Shown here: positions 9,016 to 17,791 of the stretch, piece after piece
Position numbering within the stretch: the stretch's first letter is position 1
Layout of the letters: each line of letters begins with the position of its first letter
NCBI RefSeq assembly: GCF_008086045.1
Contig: NZ_VSEY01000022.1
Coordinates: 62,001 to 126,000, forward strand
Direction of reading: 5' to 3'
DNA from: Nonomuraea sp. PA05
Lineage (GTDB): Bacteria; Actinomycetota; Actinomycetes; Streptosporangiales; Streptosporangiaceae
Length of the DNA: 64,000 nt
The notes under the pieces: generated by a model
The model's database searches: none
Told to the model about the DNA's origin: nothing
The model's input: only the letters and a program-made list of their open reading frames with translations
Program-made: the position numbers and the translations under genes

Positions 9016-9292
9016 TCGCCGGGGTGCTGCGCGCCAAGGACTGGGTGGCGGGCGTGGACGTCCTGGACGACCAGCGGCTGCGCGTGTCCGTGCGCTCGCT
9101 GGCGGCGGCCGAGTGGCTGCTGCCCGGTTCCCTGGCGGCCTGCGACGCCCGAGTGATCAGCCTGGGCCGCAGGCCGCCGATCTCGAAGGTGAGCCCGGCA
9201 CCGGCCTGGCGCTCAGCGCGGCCCTCACGGCGGTGCTCGCCGCGGCGGCACTGGCCGGAGCGGTCGTCCTCGGCGGACGCGGGGAGATCTGA
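9016..9292 (+). pseudogene. ABC-transporter ATPase C-terminal remnant
   Basis: Immediately after the USP homology breaks off, the sequence encodes DVLDDQRLRVSVRSLAAAEW and ACDARVISLGRRPP. These resemble the C-terminal accessory segment of DrrA-type exporter ATPases, where it precedes a final T-x-D-L-E-x-x-F motif. No nucleotide-binding domain is present. The junction suggests a deletion fused two genes. Confidence 0.5.
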
Positions 9293-9305
9293 GGCGGGCA
9301 CGTGC

Positions 9306-9929
9306 CTACGCGACCAGGGCGAGGAGCATCGGGGCGACCTGGTCGAGAGACAGGACGTGATCGACGATGTCGTCCCTGGAGATGCAGGCCGCGGGCATCG
9401 AGAAGTGGTTGCTGGTGGCGGCGTCGGTGGCGATGACGAGGCCGCCGAAGTGGTGGACGGCCGTCGCGCCGGTCGCGCCGTCGTTCCCGTTCCCTGACAG
9501 CACCACGGCGACGACCGCCGGGCCGAACACCAGAGCCAGGCTGGTCAGCAGGAGGTCCGCCGACGGCCGGGGAGGTGGTACAGGACCGGATGGAATCAAG
9601 GCGATCCGGCGTTCCTTCGTGACCAGCAGATGGTGACCCGGCGGCGCGACGACCACCGAGCCCGGCGCGAGGAGAGCCCCTTCGCGCGCCGTGACGACGG
9701 GCAGGGGCGTACACCTGGCCAGGATCTCCGTGAGCAGGCTCCTGTGCCCGGGGGAGATGTGCTGCAGCACGATGATCGCCGCGTGCAGACCGGACGGCAG
9801 TCCGGCGAGGACGCGGCTCGTGGCCGTCAGACCCCCGGCCGACGAGACGATGGCGACGACCGGGAAGGAACCCGGGGCTGCCGCGTTCTCCCCCCGGGCC
9901 ATCGCGGCCGCCGAGGGCACCGTGGTCAT
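9306..9929 (-). CDS. Stand-alone CheB-type protein-glutamate methylesterase domain
   Basis: A 207-residue protein comprising only the CheB catalytic domain. The Ser is in VSSAGG (about residue 30), the His in QHISPGH and the Asp in SGNGNDGATG, so the triad is complete. There is no receiver domain. No chemotaxis gene occurs in the window, so a role in classic receptor demethylation is unlikely; stand-alone CheB domains occur in other sensory contexts. The ATG at 9929 has GAGGTGAG upstream; a GTG at 9938 would overlap that site. No DevR-type box was found. Confidence 0.85.
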   Translation of the reverse strand: MTTVPSAAAMARGENAAAPGSFPVVAIVSSAGGLTATSRVLAGLPSGLHAAIIVLQHISPGHRSLLTEILARCTPLPVVTAREGALLAPGSVVVAPPGHHLLVTKERRIALIPSGPVPPPRPSADLLLTSLALVFGPAVVAVVLSGNGNDGATGATAVHHFGGLVIATDAATSNHFSMPAACISRDDIVDHVLSLDQVAPMLLALVA

Positions 9930-9939
9930 CCTTCTCACC

Positions 9940-10402
9940 TCACACCTCCGGTTGAGGAACGACGGCGTGCCAGCTCAGGTCGCCCCGGATGCGGTCGCGC
10001 AGCGCGGCGGAGGCCACCGGCTCACCGTGGACGACATAGGTGACGTACGGCGCCCGCTTGGCGGCACGCAGCCAGGCGAGGGTCTCGTCCGCGAAGAGCC
10101 CGCGAGCGGGTGCCGAGCGCGGCGAAGCCGGCGATGACCACCGTGTTCCGCGGATCGGGCGGCAGGTGGCGGAGGTGGTGCAGCACCCGCCCGCCGCCGG
10201 CCATGCCCGAGGCGGAGATGATGATCGACGGCTCGCCCGGCCGGTTGACGCTCATCGGCTCCTGGACGGTCCGCAGCTCGTGCAGCCCCTGGAACAGCCC
10301 GCAGTCCAGCAGCAGGCGCTCGCCCGCGGGCAGGTCGAGCAGGAACTTGCTCCCAATGACGGTGCCCACGCCGCCGAGGAAAGTCAACTTCGGTGCTTTC
10401 AT
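9940..10402 (-). pseudogene. Metallo-beta-lactamase/beta-CASP RNase-like gene, internally deleted
   Basis: The first 45 residues (LTFLGGVGTVIGSKFLLD, then LLLDCGLFQGL) are the start of an MBL-fold beta-CASP nuclease of the RNase J/YSH1-like group. They are joined directly to the C-terminal part PSIIISASGMAGGGRVLHHL, which is normally some 250 residues away, and the end is in another frame (LAWLRAAKRAPYVTYVVHGE). The HxHxDH metal site is lost. A GGGGAGGAG ribosome site precedes the ATG at 10402. The upstream DevR-type promoter at 10497-10539 shows it once belonged to the regulon. Confidence 0.78.
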
Positions 10403-10496
10403 GCCGGGGCTCCTCCCCGTTGTCGAGATCAGGTGCCGGTGGCCGGGGTCGTGGCGATCTGCCAGGCGGGGCGGGGACTCCGCTGCGTTCCTCCTT

Positions 10497-10539
10497 ATCG
10501 CAGCTCGTCATCGTCGGCGCAGGTAGAGGCGGAAGTCCC
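10497..10539 (-). promoter_or_regulatory. DevR-type box and -10-like element left of the aldolase gene
   Basis: Read leftward the box is GGGACTTCCGCCTC (10526-10539) and TGCGAT (10497-10502) follows at 23 bases. An AAGGAGGAAC ribosome-site-like sequence follows the hexamer, as it does before the CBS gene at 44580, so the promoter segment may have been copied from a CBS gene. The present downstream gene is the broken MBL gene. Confidence 0.5.
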
Positions 10540-10602
10540 GCGAGACGTCGGCCCGCACCCGGACGGCCGAGCCGTCCGTCACGGCCGGACGGTGGGCAGG
10601 CG

Positions 10603-10645
10603 AGGACGTTCGGCCCTGGCACCCGCGGCATCGCCGCCCCAGCCT
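10603..10645 (+). promoter_or_regulatory. DevR-type box and -10-like element for aldolase
   Basis: AGGACGTTCGGCCC (10603-10616) is followed at 23 bases by CAGCCT (10640-10645). The ATG is at 10675. Together with 10497-10539 this forms a divergent regulated region. Confidence 0.6.
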
Positions 10646-10674
10646 CGTAAGAGGACTCACGAAGGGAGCCGGAC

Positions 10675-11724
10675 ATGCATCTGAAGGAGATCCTCGGCGA
10701 CGAGAGCGGTCATCTGCTCGATCACCACGCCGCGGGCGTGACCCGCGAGTCGCTGCACCTGCCGGGGCCGGACTTCGTGGACCGGGTGGTGGCGGGCACC
10801 GACCGCCCGCCCGCGGTGCTGCGCAATCTGCAGCACGTCTTCGACACCGGCCGCCTGGCCGGGACGGGCTACCTGTCGATCCTGCCGGTGGACCAGGGTG
10901 TCGAGCACTCGGCCGCCGCCTCCTTCGCCCCGAACCCCGCCTACTTCGACCCGGCCTCGCTGTGCGAGCTGGCGCTGGCCGGCGGCTGCAACGCGGTCGC
11001 GTCCACGCTGGGCGTGCTGGGGTCGGTGTCGCGCCGGTACGCGCACCGGATCCCGTTCATCGTCAAGCTCAACCACAACGAGCTGCTCACCTACCCCAAC
11101 CGCTACGACCAGACGATGTTCGCCTCGGCCAGGCAGGCGTTCGACCTGGGCGCGGTCGCCGTCGGCGCCACGGTCTACTTCGGCGCCGAGGAGAGCATGC
11201 GCCAGCTCCAGGAGGTGCGCGCGGCCTTCCGGCAGGCGCACGACCTGGGCCTGTTCACCGTGCTGTGGGCCTACCTGCGCAACGGGGCGTTCTACAAGGA
11301 CGGCGTGGACTACCAGGTCAGCGCCGACCTCACCGGGCAGGCCAACCACCTGGCGGCCACGGTGGAGGCCGACATCGTCAAGCAGAAGCAGCCCGAGTCG
11401 AACGGTGGCTTCCGGGCGCTGAAGTTCGGCAAGACGCACGACAGGGTCTACGACACGCTGGCGGCCGGCCATCCGATCGAGCTGACCCGCTGGCAGGTGG
11501 CCAACTGCTACATGGGGCGCGTCGGGCTGATCAACTCCGGCGGGGCCTCAGGCGGGCAGGGCGACCTCGCGCAGGCCGTGCGGACCGCCGTCATCAACAA
11601 GCGGGCCGGAGGCATGGGCCTGATCGTGGGCCGCAAGTCGTTCCAGCGGCCGATGGCCGACGGGGTCGCGCTGCTGCACGCCGTCCAGGACGTCTACCTC
11701 GACCCGGATGTCACGGTGGCCTGA
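10675..11724 (+). CDS. Class I fructose-bisphosphate aldolase (DhnA-type)
   Basis: A TIM-barrel enzyme of 349 residues that reversibly cleaves fructose-1,6-bisphosphate to dihydroxyacetone phosphate and glyceraldehyde-3-phosphate through a lysine Schiff base. Family features include SILPVDQGVEHS near residue 70, IVKLNHNELL, ADIVKQKQP and ALKFGKTHDRVYDTL with candidate active-site lysines, and the phosphate-binding loop INSGGASGG. Class I enzymes need no metal. An AAGGGAG ribosome site precedes the ATG. With GAPDH at 60127 it is the second glycolytic gene carrying a DevR-type promoter here. Confidence 0.93.
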   Translation: MHLKEILGDESGHLLDHHAAGVTRESLHLPGPDFVDRVVAGTDRPPAVLRNLQHVFDTGRLAGTGYLSILPVDQGVEHSAAASFAPNPAYFDPASLCELALAGGCNAVASTLGVLGSVSRRYAHRIPFIVKLNHNELLTYPNRYDQTMFASARQAFDLGAVAVGATVYFGAEESMRQLQEVRAAFRQAHDLGLFTVLWAYLRNGAFYKDGVDYQVSADLTGQANHLAATVEADIVKQKQPESNGGFRALKFGKTHDRVYDTLAAGHPIELTRWQVANCYMGRVGLINSGGASGGQGDLAQAVRTAVINKRAGGMGLIVGRKSFQRPMADGVALLHAVQDVYLDPDVTVA

Positions 11725-11844
11725 TCACCGCTGGTGGACGGCGCCGATCCGCGACACCCCGGACGGCGATGAGCGGCGGTCCGGTGACCACGGACGCCGA
11801 CGTGTGGGAAGGGATCGTCCGCACCGGGACAGGAGGCCACCATC

Positions 11845-12543
11845 ATGAACGAGATCGTGCTCGGCTATGACGGCTCTGACTTCTCCATGCAGGCACTGGA
11901 CTGGGCGCTGGACGAGGCCGAGCTCAGGAACCTGCCTCTGACCGTCGCCCACGCCTGGCAGTGGCCCTACGGTAAGGCGGAGGAGGAGGTCAAAGCCCAC
12001 CTGCGCAAGGCCGCCGAGCACGTGTTGTGGCACGGCGCCGAGTGCGCCCGCCAGACCAGCTCCGGCGTCGACGTCTCGGCCGACCTCTACGAGGGCTCCG
12101 CCGCCGAACGCCTCGTCGAGCTCTCCCTTGACGCCGTGCTCGTCGTGGTGGGATCGAGAGGGCTCAGCGCGCTGCCCAGAGCGGTCATGGGTTCGGTGGC
12201 CGGATATGTCGCGGCACACGCGCGCTGTCCTGTGATCGTCGTACGAGGGCCGGGGCCGCTTCCCGCCGCGACGAATCCCGGCCCGATCGTCGTGATCGAC
12301 CGGGAACCCGACGCTTCCGTGCTGGACTTCGCGTTCGACGAGGCGGCCCTGCGACGGCTGCCCATCGCTCACCCGGCTGACCTCGCCGAGTGGGTCGCGC
12401 GGCATCCGGGCGTGCGGGTCCGGCCGGTCACCGAGCACGAGCCCGCGACGCTCGTGGTCGCCGGCCGCGAGCGCGCCGCACGTACGGGCGCCGACAGCCT
12501 TCTGCTCCGGCACGCTCCTTGGCCGGTGGCGGTAGTGGGGTGA
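11845..12543 (+). CDS. Universal stress protein with shortened second domain
   Basis: A 232-residue protein. The first UspA domain (about 1-140) is complete, with EIVLGYDGSDFSMQALDWAL at the start and VGSRGLSALPRAVMGSVAGY as the nucleotide loop. The second domain (about 148-232) lacks much of its middle and keeps only IVVIDREPDASVLDFAFDEA and LLLRHAPWPVAVV. AGGAGG lies 8 bases before the ATG. No convincing DevR-type box was found in the 120 bp before it, unlike most USP genes here, so it may be read from the aldolase promoter. Confidence 0.85.
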   Translation: MNEIVLGYDGSDFSMQALDWALDEAELRNLPLTVAHAWQWPYGKAEEEVKAHLRKAAEHVLWHGAECARQTSSGVDVSADLYEGSAAERLVELSLDAVLVVVGSRGLSALPRAVMGSVAGYVAAHARCPVIVVRGPGPLPAATNPGPIVVIDREPDASVLDFAFDEAALRRLPIAHPADLAEWVARHPGVRVRPVTEHEPATLVVAGRERAARTGADSLLLRHAPWPVAVVG

Positions 12544-12684
12544 ACACCGCTCGCGGGCGCCTCTCCGCCGGGGGCCGGCTTGGCGGGCGTGGCCGGTGCG
12601 GCTCCGGGGAGCGAACGGGCGGCATGCGGGGCCGGCTGAGCCCGCACACGCAGGTGGCCCGACCGGGTCCATTGCGTCGGCGGG

Positions 12685-12728
12685 GGGACCTTCGGCCCCT
12701 ACCGGCCGCGTGAACGGCGCCGGACGCT
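12685..12728 (+). promoter_or_regulatory. DevR-type box and -10-like element for ABC exporter
   Basis: GGGACCTTCGGCCC (12685-12698), the most common form of the box, is followed at 24 bases by GACGCT (12723-12728) and GGAAG. Confidence 0.6.
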
Positions 12729-12742
12729 GGAAGCACCAAGGC

Positions 12743-13732
12743 ATGCACATCGGGCCGGTGCGGTGCGCCGGTCTCGCTCGTGAGGGGGCGGTGGTGGTGC
12801 GGGATCAGGCGGGTTCTGGCGGGCCGGTCATCGAGGTGACCGGGCTGGTCAAGCACTTCGGTGAGCTGGTGGCGGTCGACCGGCTGTCCTTCGAGGTCGG
12901 TGAGGGGGAGGTCTTCGGCTTCGTGGGGCCGAACGGAGCCGGCAAGACCACCACCGTCGAGTGCGTGGCCGGGCTGCGCGTGCCGGACGCGGGCATCGTG
13001 CGCGTGTGCGGTCTCGACCCGGTGGCCGACCGTGACCGGATCAGGCACCTGGTCGGGATGCAGTTGCAGAGCGCGACGCTGCCGGACCGGCTCAAGGTCT
13101 GGGAAGCGGTACGACTGTACGCCTCCTTCTATCCCCGTCCCGTGGACGAGGAGGCCCTCCTGAAGGACGTCGGCCTGGACGACAGGCGCAGCCGCCGGTT
13201 CGGCAAGCTGTCCGGCGGCGAGAAGCAGCGCCTCTCGCTCGCGCTCGCCCTGATCGGCAACCCCCGGATCGCGATCCTGGACGAGCTGACCACCGGCCTG
13301 GACCCGCAGGCCCGCCGCGACACCTGGGCCCTGATCGAACGCATCCGCGACCGCGGCGCCACGATCGTCCTGGTCACCCACTACATGGAGGAGGCCGAGC
13401 GGCTGTGCGACCGGGTGGCGGTCATCGCCTCCGGCAGCCTGATCGCTCTCGACAGCCCAGCGGGCCTGGTCAAGCGTGCCGGAGATACAGAACGCATCGC
13501 CTTCCGGCCCTCGGCGGACGTGGAGGAGGCCCTGCTCACCGTCCTGCCCGGCGTGACCGGTGTCGCCCGCGACGGCAGGCGGATGGTCGTGACCGGCACC
13601 GGCGACGTGGCCTCCCAGGTGATCGCCGCCCTGACGGCGCGTCACGTCCAGGCGATGGAGCTCAGGGTCGATCGCCCCACCTTGGACGACGCCTTTCTTG
13701 TGCTGACCGGTCACCCATCCGACGAAACCTGA
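12743..13732 (+). CDS. ABC transporter ATP-binding protein (DrrA/CcmA-type exporter)
   Basis: About 329 residues if started at the ATG at 12743, which fits the promoter just upstream; GTG codons at 12791-12797 are alternatives. It has Walker A GPNGAGKTTT, signature LSGGEKQRL, Walker B IAILDELTTGLDP and the switch histidine in VTHYMEEAE, then a C-terminal accessory region ending RPTLDDAFLVLTG. It energises the membrane permease encoded 13 bp downstream. The exported substrate is unknown; drugs and lipids are common for this subfamily. Confidence 0.9.
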   Translation: MHIGPVRCAGLAREGAVVVRDQAGSGGPVIEVTGLVKHFGELVAVDRLSFEVGEGEVFGFVGPNGAGKTTTVECVAGLRVPDAGIVRVCGLDPVADRDRIRHLVGMQLQSATLPDRLKVWEAVRLYASFYPRPVDEEALLKDVGLDDRRSRRFGKLSGGEKQRLSLALALIGNPRIAILDELTTGLDPQARRDTWALIERIRDRGATIVLVTHYMEEAERLCDRVAVIASGSLIALDSPAGLVKRAGDTERIAFRPSADVEEALLTVLPGVTGVARDGRRMVVTGTGDVASQVIAALTARHVQAMELRVDRPTLDDAFLVLTGHPSDET

Positions 13733-13745
13733 GGTGGAGGACATC

Positions 13746-14528
13746 ATGACGACCGTCTCCTCTGTCGCGCCACTGCGTCGCGGGTCGCCGCTGGCGGTCA
13801 TGGCGATGACGGAGGTCAAGCTGTTGCTGCGCGACCCCGCCGCGGTGATCTTTCCGCTGCTGTTGCCGGTGGCGCTGCTGCTCATCCTCGGCCTGGGCAT
13901 CCCCGGGCTGCGGCAGCCGATGCCCGAGCTGGGTGGGCAGCGCTGGCTGGACACCCAGTTGCCGGCCACGATGACCCTGCTGTCGGCCGCGCTCATCGCG
14001 CTGACCATCCTGCCGGTGGTGCTGGCCACCTACCGCGAGAGCGGGGTGCTTCGCCGCATGTCCGCCACTCCCGCGCCGCCCGCGCGGCTGCTCGCCGTCC
14101 AGCTGGTCAACTACCTCGTGATGGTCATCGTCGCCACCGCAGTCATGATCGTCTTGGGGCGGATGGTCGTGGGCATCGCCGTCCCCAGGAGCTTCGCCTG
14201 GTTCGTCCTGGTCTTGCTGCTGGGCACGGCCGCGCTTCTCGCTCTCGGCCTGCTGCTCGCGGTGCTGGTGCCCAGCGCCAAGGCGGCTCCGGGGATCGGC
14301 ACGCTGGTGATGTTCCCGCTGCTGTTCTTCGGCGGCATGTGGATTCCGTACGAGACCATGCCGGCCGGGCTGCAGAGGATCAGCGACTTCACCGTCACCG
14401 GGGCCTTCAGCCAGACGCTGCGCGCCACCTGGTACGGAACCGCGCCCCAGCCGCTGCATCTGGCCGTCCTGGCCGGGTGGCTGCTGCTGGCGGGAGCACT
14501 CGCCGTCCGGCTGTTCCGCTGGGAATGA
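13746..14528 (+). CDS. ABC-2-type transporter permease
   Basis: A 260-residue integral membrane protein with six hydrophobic segments, e.g. VIFPLLLPVALLLILGLGIP, LIALTILPVVLATY, YLVMVIVATAVMIVL, FVLVLLLGTAALLALGL, LVMFPLLFFGGMWIP and a C-terminal LAVLAGWLLLAGALAV. The segment FFGGMWIPYETMP is typical of ABC-2 permeases. GGTGGAGGAC precedes the ATG at 13746, and the gap from the ATPase stop is 13 bp, so both form one exporter operon. Confidence 0.9.
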   Translation: MTTVSSVAPLRRGSPLAVMAMTEVKLLLRDPAAVIFPLLLPVALLLILGLGIPGLRQPMPELGGQRWLDTQLPATMTLLSAALIALTILPVVLATYRESGVLRRMSATPAPPARLLAVQLVNYLVMVIVATAVMIVLGRMVVGIAVPRSFAWFVLVLLLGTAALLALGLLLAVLVPSAKAAPGIGTLVMFPLLFFGGMWIPYETMPAGLQRISDFTVTGAFSQTLRATWYGTAPQPLHLAVLAGWLLLAGALAVRLFRWE

Positions 14529-15115
14529 ACGGCAGCCTCGCGAGGCCATCGTTGCCGGACCGCCGTCCGCGTCCTCGTGCGCGAACACCCGCTGTGGCGG
14601 AGGGCGACTCGCCGCGACGGGTGGCCCCGGTCCGTTCGATCGGGCCCATGGGCGTCACCACGACCACGAGAACGTCCGGCGGCGGCGTGGCCCACGCCCG
14701 GCGCACCTCCTCGGCGGTGCCCGCGGGCAGCGTGACCGCGCCGGCCGCCCCGAGGCCGGCCACCCGGGCGCGCTCGCCGAGCACCGCGACGCGGCACGGG
14801 CCGACGCCTGCGGGTTCAGCTCACGCCGCTCCAGGAAGCGTTCTCTGGCCACGAGCAACGCCGCCGCCCGCCGCGCCCCAGGGGTGAACGTCTCCGCCAC
14901 CCGCGCGCCGCCCAGGAAAGGCGCATGCCGAGCTGGATCTCCCGCGGACCGTCCCCGCCGGGATCGCCCCAGGCCGAGGAGGCCAGTGCCGCGCGGAGTG
15001 CCTGCGGGGTGGTGGCCCGGCTCAACCGGGACCACGAGCCCTTCGGCCTGCCGTCCGCACCATTGGCCCCACAGCGCGAGCCACGTCATCAGTGCTGTCC
15101 AACGCCACGAGACCC
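14529..15115. other. Gene-poor stretch with degenerate minus-strand coding traces
   Basis: Nearly 600 bases without an intact gene. Minus-strand pieces such as LGERARVAGLGAAGAVTLPA and FTPGARRAAALLVARERFLE look like real but truncated coding sequence, in different frames. They faintly recall accessory subunits of rotary ATPases, but I cannot assign them. Confidence 0.4.
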
Positions 15116-15158
15116 GGGACTTTCGGCCCCAGAAGCAGCACCGCGACGTTGCCAGACT
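15116..15158 (+). promoter_or_regulatory. DevR-type box and -10-like element for small membrane protein
   Basis: GGGACTTTCGGCCC (15116-15129), then CAGACT (15153-15158) after 23 bases. The start codon is at 15193. Confidence 0.65.
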
Positions 15159-15192
15159 CGTGATAGAGGCACGCTGAGGAAGGAGCGGGCGC

Positions 15193-15423
15193 ATGCGATG
15201 GGAACAGATGTCCAAGAAACAGCAGGGCCTGCTGATGGCACTGGTGTCGGTCGAGATGGCGCTGACGACGGCGGCGGCCGTGGACCTGGCGTTCAGCCCC
15301 AAGGGCGCGGTGCGGGGGCGCAAAGGACTGTGGTGGCTGGGCATCTTCGTCCAGCCGGTCGGCCCGATCGCCTACCTGCTGTGGGGGCGGCGACGCCTCC
15401 GTAGCAGGACACGGGTCACCTGA
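15193..15423 (+). CDS. Small PLDc_N-like membrane protein
   Basis: A 76-residue protein with two hydrophobic segments separated by a basic loop. The second (WWLGIFVQPVGPIAYLLWGR) matches the end of the PLDc_N domain (phospholipase D-nuclease N-terminal region), found alone in many short actinobacterial membrane proteins. AGGAAGGAG lies upstream of the ATG. A paralogue is encoded at 42131 and a third, decayed copy at 29113. Function is unknown; the strong DevR-type promoter suggests a role in the low-oxygen cell envelope. Confidence 0.75.
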   Translation: MRWEQMSKKQQGLLMALVSVEMALTTAAAVDLAFSPKGAVRGRKGLWWLGIFVQPVGPIAYLLWGRRRLRSRTRVT

Positions 15424-15435
15424 AGCAGCTTCGTC

Positions 15436-16513
15436 ATGGGTGTGACCTTGCTGAGAGCTGTGGACCGGCTCCAGACGCTTCTGGTGAACCCGGTCGCAGG
15501 GTGGCTGCTGCGTACGCCGTTGCACGACCTGTTGTCGGAGCGCATCCGCCCTGCTGTCCCTCATCGGCCGCCGGAGCGGGGCCGCCATCAGCCTTCCCGT
15601 CCGGTACGAGCAGCACGCCGGCACGCTCATCGTGGTCAGCAGGCCGTCACGGCAGTGGTGGCGCAACCTCCATGAGAACACGCCGGTACGGCTCACGCTG
15701 CGGGGACGGGCCCGGTACGGCCACGCCACCGTCACCCGGGCCGGCCAGGTCGTCGTCGTCACCATCCGCCTCGACGCGGAGCAGCCCGGTCTCCCGCCGG
15801 ATCGCGGGCGGCTGTGGTGGCGCTGGACGAAGGCGGTCACGCTCGGAGAGATCGCCGGGTTCGCCGCGCCAGTCGTCGTGGCGGCTCAACTGGGGGGACC
15901 CGAGTGGACGCTGCTGGGCATCGGGCCGCTGCTCCGGGGCGTGGCCATCGTCATGGCGGGCGCCGTGGAGGGCACAATCCTCGGCCTCGCGCAGGCGTAC
16001 GTGCTCAGGGCAGCCCTTCCCGCCATCCCCACACGAGCCTGGGTGCGTGCCACGGCGGCCGGAGCGGTGATCGCCTGGGGCGTCGGCGTGTTGCCGATCG
16101 TGCTGGGCGAGCGAATCCTGCGCTGGCCGCCGGCCGTCCTGGTCCTCCTCGGGCTGATCTTGCTCGGGTCGATGGGCCTGCTGCAAGCGCGCGTGCTGCG
16201 CGGCAGGGCGGGCGGCAGGGCGGGCGGCAGGGTGGGCGGCAGGGGGAGCGGCAGGGTGAGCGCGCCGTGGCGGTGGGTGGTGGCATCCGCCGGCTCCTGG
16301 CTGATCGCGCTGGGCGCCTTCGCGCTGGTGACCACGCCGCTGTGGCAGGAGGGGCAGCCCGGCTGGCTGATCGTGGCCATCGGCGTGCTCGGCGGGGCGG
16401 TCATGGCGGCGACGGTGGCGGCGCTCACCGGGGCCGCGTTCGTGCATCTGCTCCCTCCGTCGTTCCAGACAGAAAGGCCGATGATGACCAGCCTGCGAAG
16501 AAAACGGCCATGA
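15436..16513 (+). pseudogene. Deazaflavin-dependent nitroreductase-like domain plus membrane domain, frameshifted
   Basis: The first 36 residues (LLRAVDRLQTLLVNPVAGWL and on to LSERI) and the continuation in another frame (LLSLIGRRSGAAISLPVRYE, then PSRQWWRNLHENTPVRL) together read as a DUF385/Ddn-type F420-dependent reductase of about 110 residues. This is followed by about 250 residues with several membrane segments. The frame change lies near 15545. A run of five 12-bp repeats encodes a Gly/Arg-rich loop inside the membrane part. Either a pseudogene or a sequencing error; the rest of the frame is intact, which favours a recent event. Confidence 0.6.
16201..16260 (+). repeat. Five tandem 12-bp repeats in coding sequence
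   Basis: Units of CGGCAGGGCGGG with minor variation, repeated five times in frame. They encode alternating Gly/Arg tetrapeptides between two membrane segments. Copy number is likely to vary by slippage without breaking the frame. Confidence 0.8.
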
Positions 16514-16579
16514 CCGGCGTATTTCCGTCGCTGGCCCTGCCGGGAGATGTCGCAGGATCCTGATGGTGGAGGACTTGCG

Positions 16580-17791
16580 ATGGGTACGCGTGGCAGCTCC
16601 GTCGGCGCTCTGCGGGGCTCCGCGTCGCGAGGGCTGACGGTGGGTGTAGAGGAGGAGTTCCTTCTGCTGGATCACGCCGACGGCCGCCCGGCTCTGCGTG
16701 CTCCGGAGATTCTGGCGCTGCTCGGCGATCATCCGCAGGTCCAGCCCGAGCTCATGCGCTATCAGCTGGAGACCGTCACCGGCGTGTGCACGGACCTGGA
16801 GCAGGTGCGGGAGGAACTGGTCCGGCATCGGCGGCTCGTCGCCGCGGCCGCCGCCGAGCTGGGCTGTCACCTCGTCGCGTCCGGGATCGCGCCGCAGAGC
16901 GGGCCGGGACTGTCCGCTGTCACCGCCGACGCCCGTTATCAGGAGCTGGCCGCCCGGCACGGCTCCTTGGTCGCCCGCTCCGGCACCTGCGGCCTGCATG
17001 TGCACGTCGGCGTCCCCGCGCGGGAGCTGGGCGTGCACGTCCTGGCCGGACTGCGGCCCTACCTGCCCACGCTCCTGGCGCTGAGTGCCAACTCGCCCAT
17101 CGCCGCGGGCCGGGACACGGGCTGGGCCAGCCGCCGCTACCTGGAGTGGAGCCGCTGGCCGTCGGCGCGGCCCCCTGGCGCGTGGCGGTCGGCGGCCGAC
17201 TACGACGCCGCGGTGCGCCGCACCATCAGCAGCGGCCGGGCCATGGACGAGCGGTCCGTCTACTTCCACGCGCGCCTGTCGCCGCGCTATCCGACGGTGG
17301 AGGTGCGGATCATGGACACCTGCCTGTCGGCTGACGACACCGTCGCCGTGGCGGCTTTCGTCCGCGCACTCGCCGGCCTGGCCATGGGGGAGCTCTGGGA
17401 CGGCGTGCCCACCAGGCGGAGGAGCGGCCGGCGGATCAACGCCGAGCTGGCCCATGCCGCCCGCGACGGCCTGGACGCGTCTGCCGTCGATCCGTACTCG
17501 GGGCGCTCGTCGCCGCACCGTACGCTGCTGGAAGCCCTCCTGAACCGCCTGCCGGACGCCGACCCGGTCGCACGGCCCCTCGGCGTTCTGATGACGCGCG
17601 GAACGGGGGCGGACCGGCAACGCGCCCTGTGGTCCCGGGCCGCCACGCCCGGCGTTTTCGCCCGGCTGCTCGCCGACGCCACGCTCGACCGGACGATCAC
17701 GCCTACTGTCGCAGGCGACTCGGGACGGACACGTTCAGGCTCCCCGTTCCCGCGTTCCTCTCCGCCACGGCGGATCACCCCTGCCCGGTGA
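16580..17791 (+). CDS. Glutamate-cysteine ligase 2 family (YbdK/EgtA-like) carboxylate-amine ligase
   Basis: A 403-residue protein. The GCS2 family signature GVEEEFLLLD is near residue 23. It is followed by PELMRYQLETVTGVC, the strand-loop GTCGLHVHVGVP and YPTVEVRIMDTCLS near residue 230. Family members ligate glutamate, or another acid, to an amine with ATP. Whether this one makes gamma-glutamylcysteine cannot be decided here. The ATG at 16580 is preceded by GGTGGAGGA; an upstream GTG at 16547 lacks a site. No DevR-type box was seen. The last 30 residues are Arg/Ser/Pro-rich and may be a frame-altered tail. Confidence 0.82.
   Translation: MGTRGSSVGALRGSASRGLTVGVEEEFLLLDHADGRPALRAPEILALLGDHPQVQPELMRYQLETVTGVCTDLEQVREELVRHRRLVAAAAAELGCHLVASGIAPQSGPGLSAVTADARYQELAARHGSLVARSGTCGLHVHVGVPARELGVHVLAGLRPYLPTLLALSANSPIAAGRDTGWASRRYLEWSRWPSARPPGAWRSAADYDAAVRRTISSGRAMDERSVYFHARLSPRYPTVEVRIMDTCLSADDTVAVAAFVRALAGLAMGELWDGVPTRRRSGRRINAELAHAARDGLDASAVDPYSGRSSPHRTLLEALLNRLPDADPVARPLGVLMTRGTGADRQRALWSRAATPGVFARLLADATLDRTITPTVAGDSGRTRSGSPFPRSSPPRRITPAR

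Noticed and set aside
11784..11797. GTGACCACGGACGC before the USP gene at 11845
   Set aside because: Too many mismatches and no hexamer at the expected place.
12428..14029. A 533-codon minus-strand open frame
   Set aside because: It is antisense to the ABC ATPase and permease genes, whose motifs are unambiguous.
14620..14784. A possible rotary-ATPase-subunit-like gene on the minus strand
   Set aside because: Only a short coding-like segment without start, end or diagnostic motif; described as a trace only.
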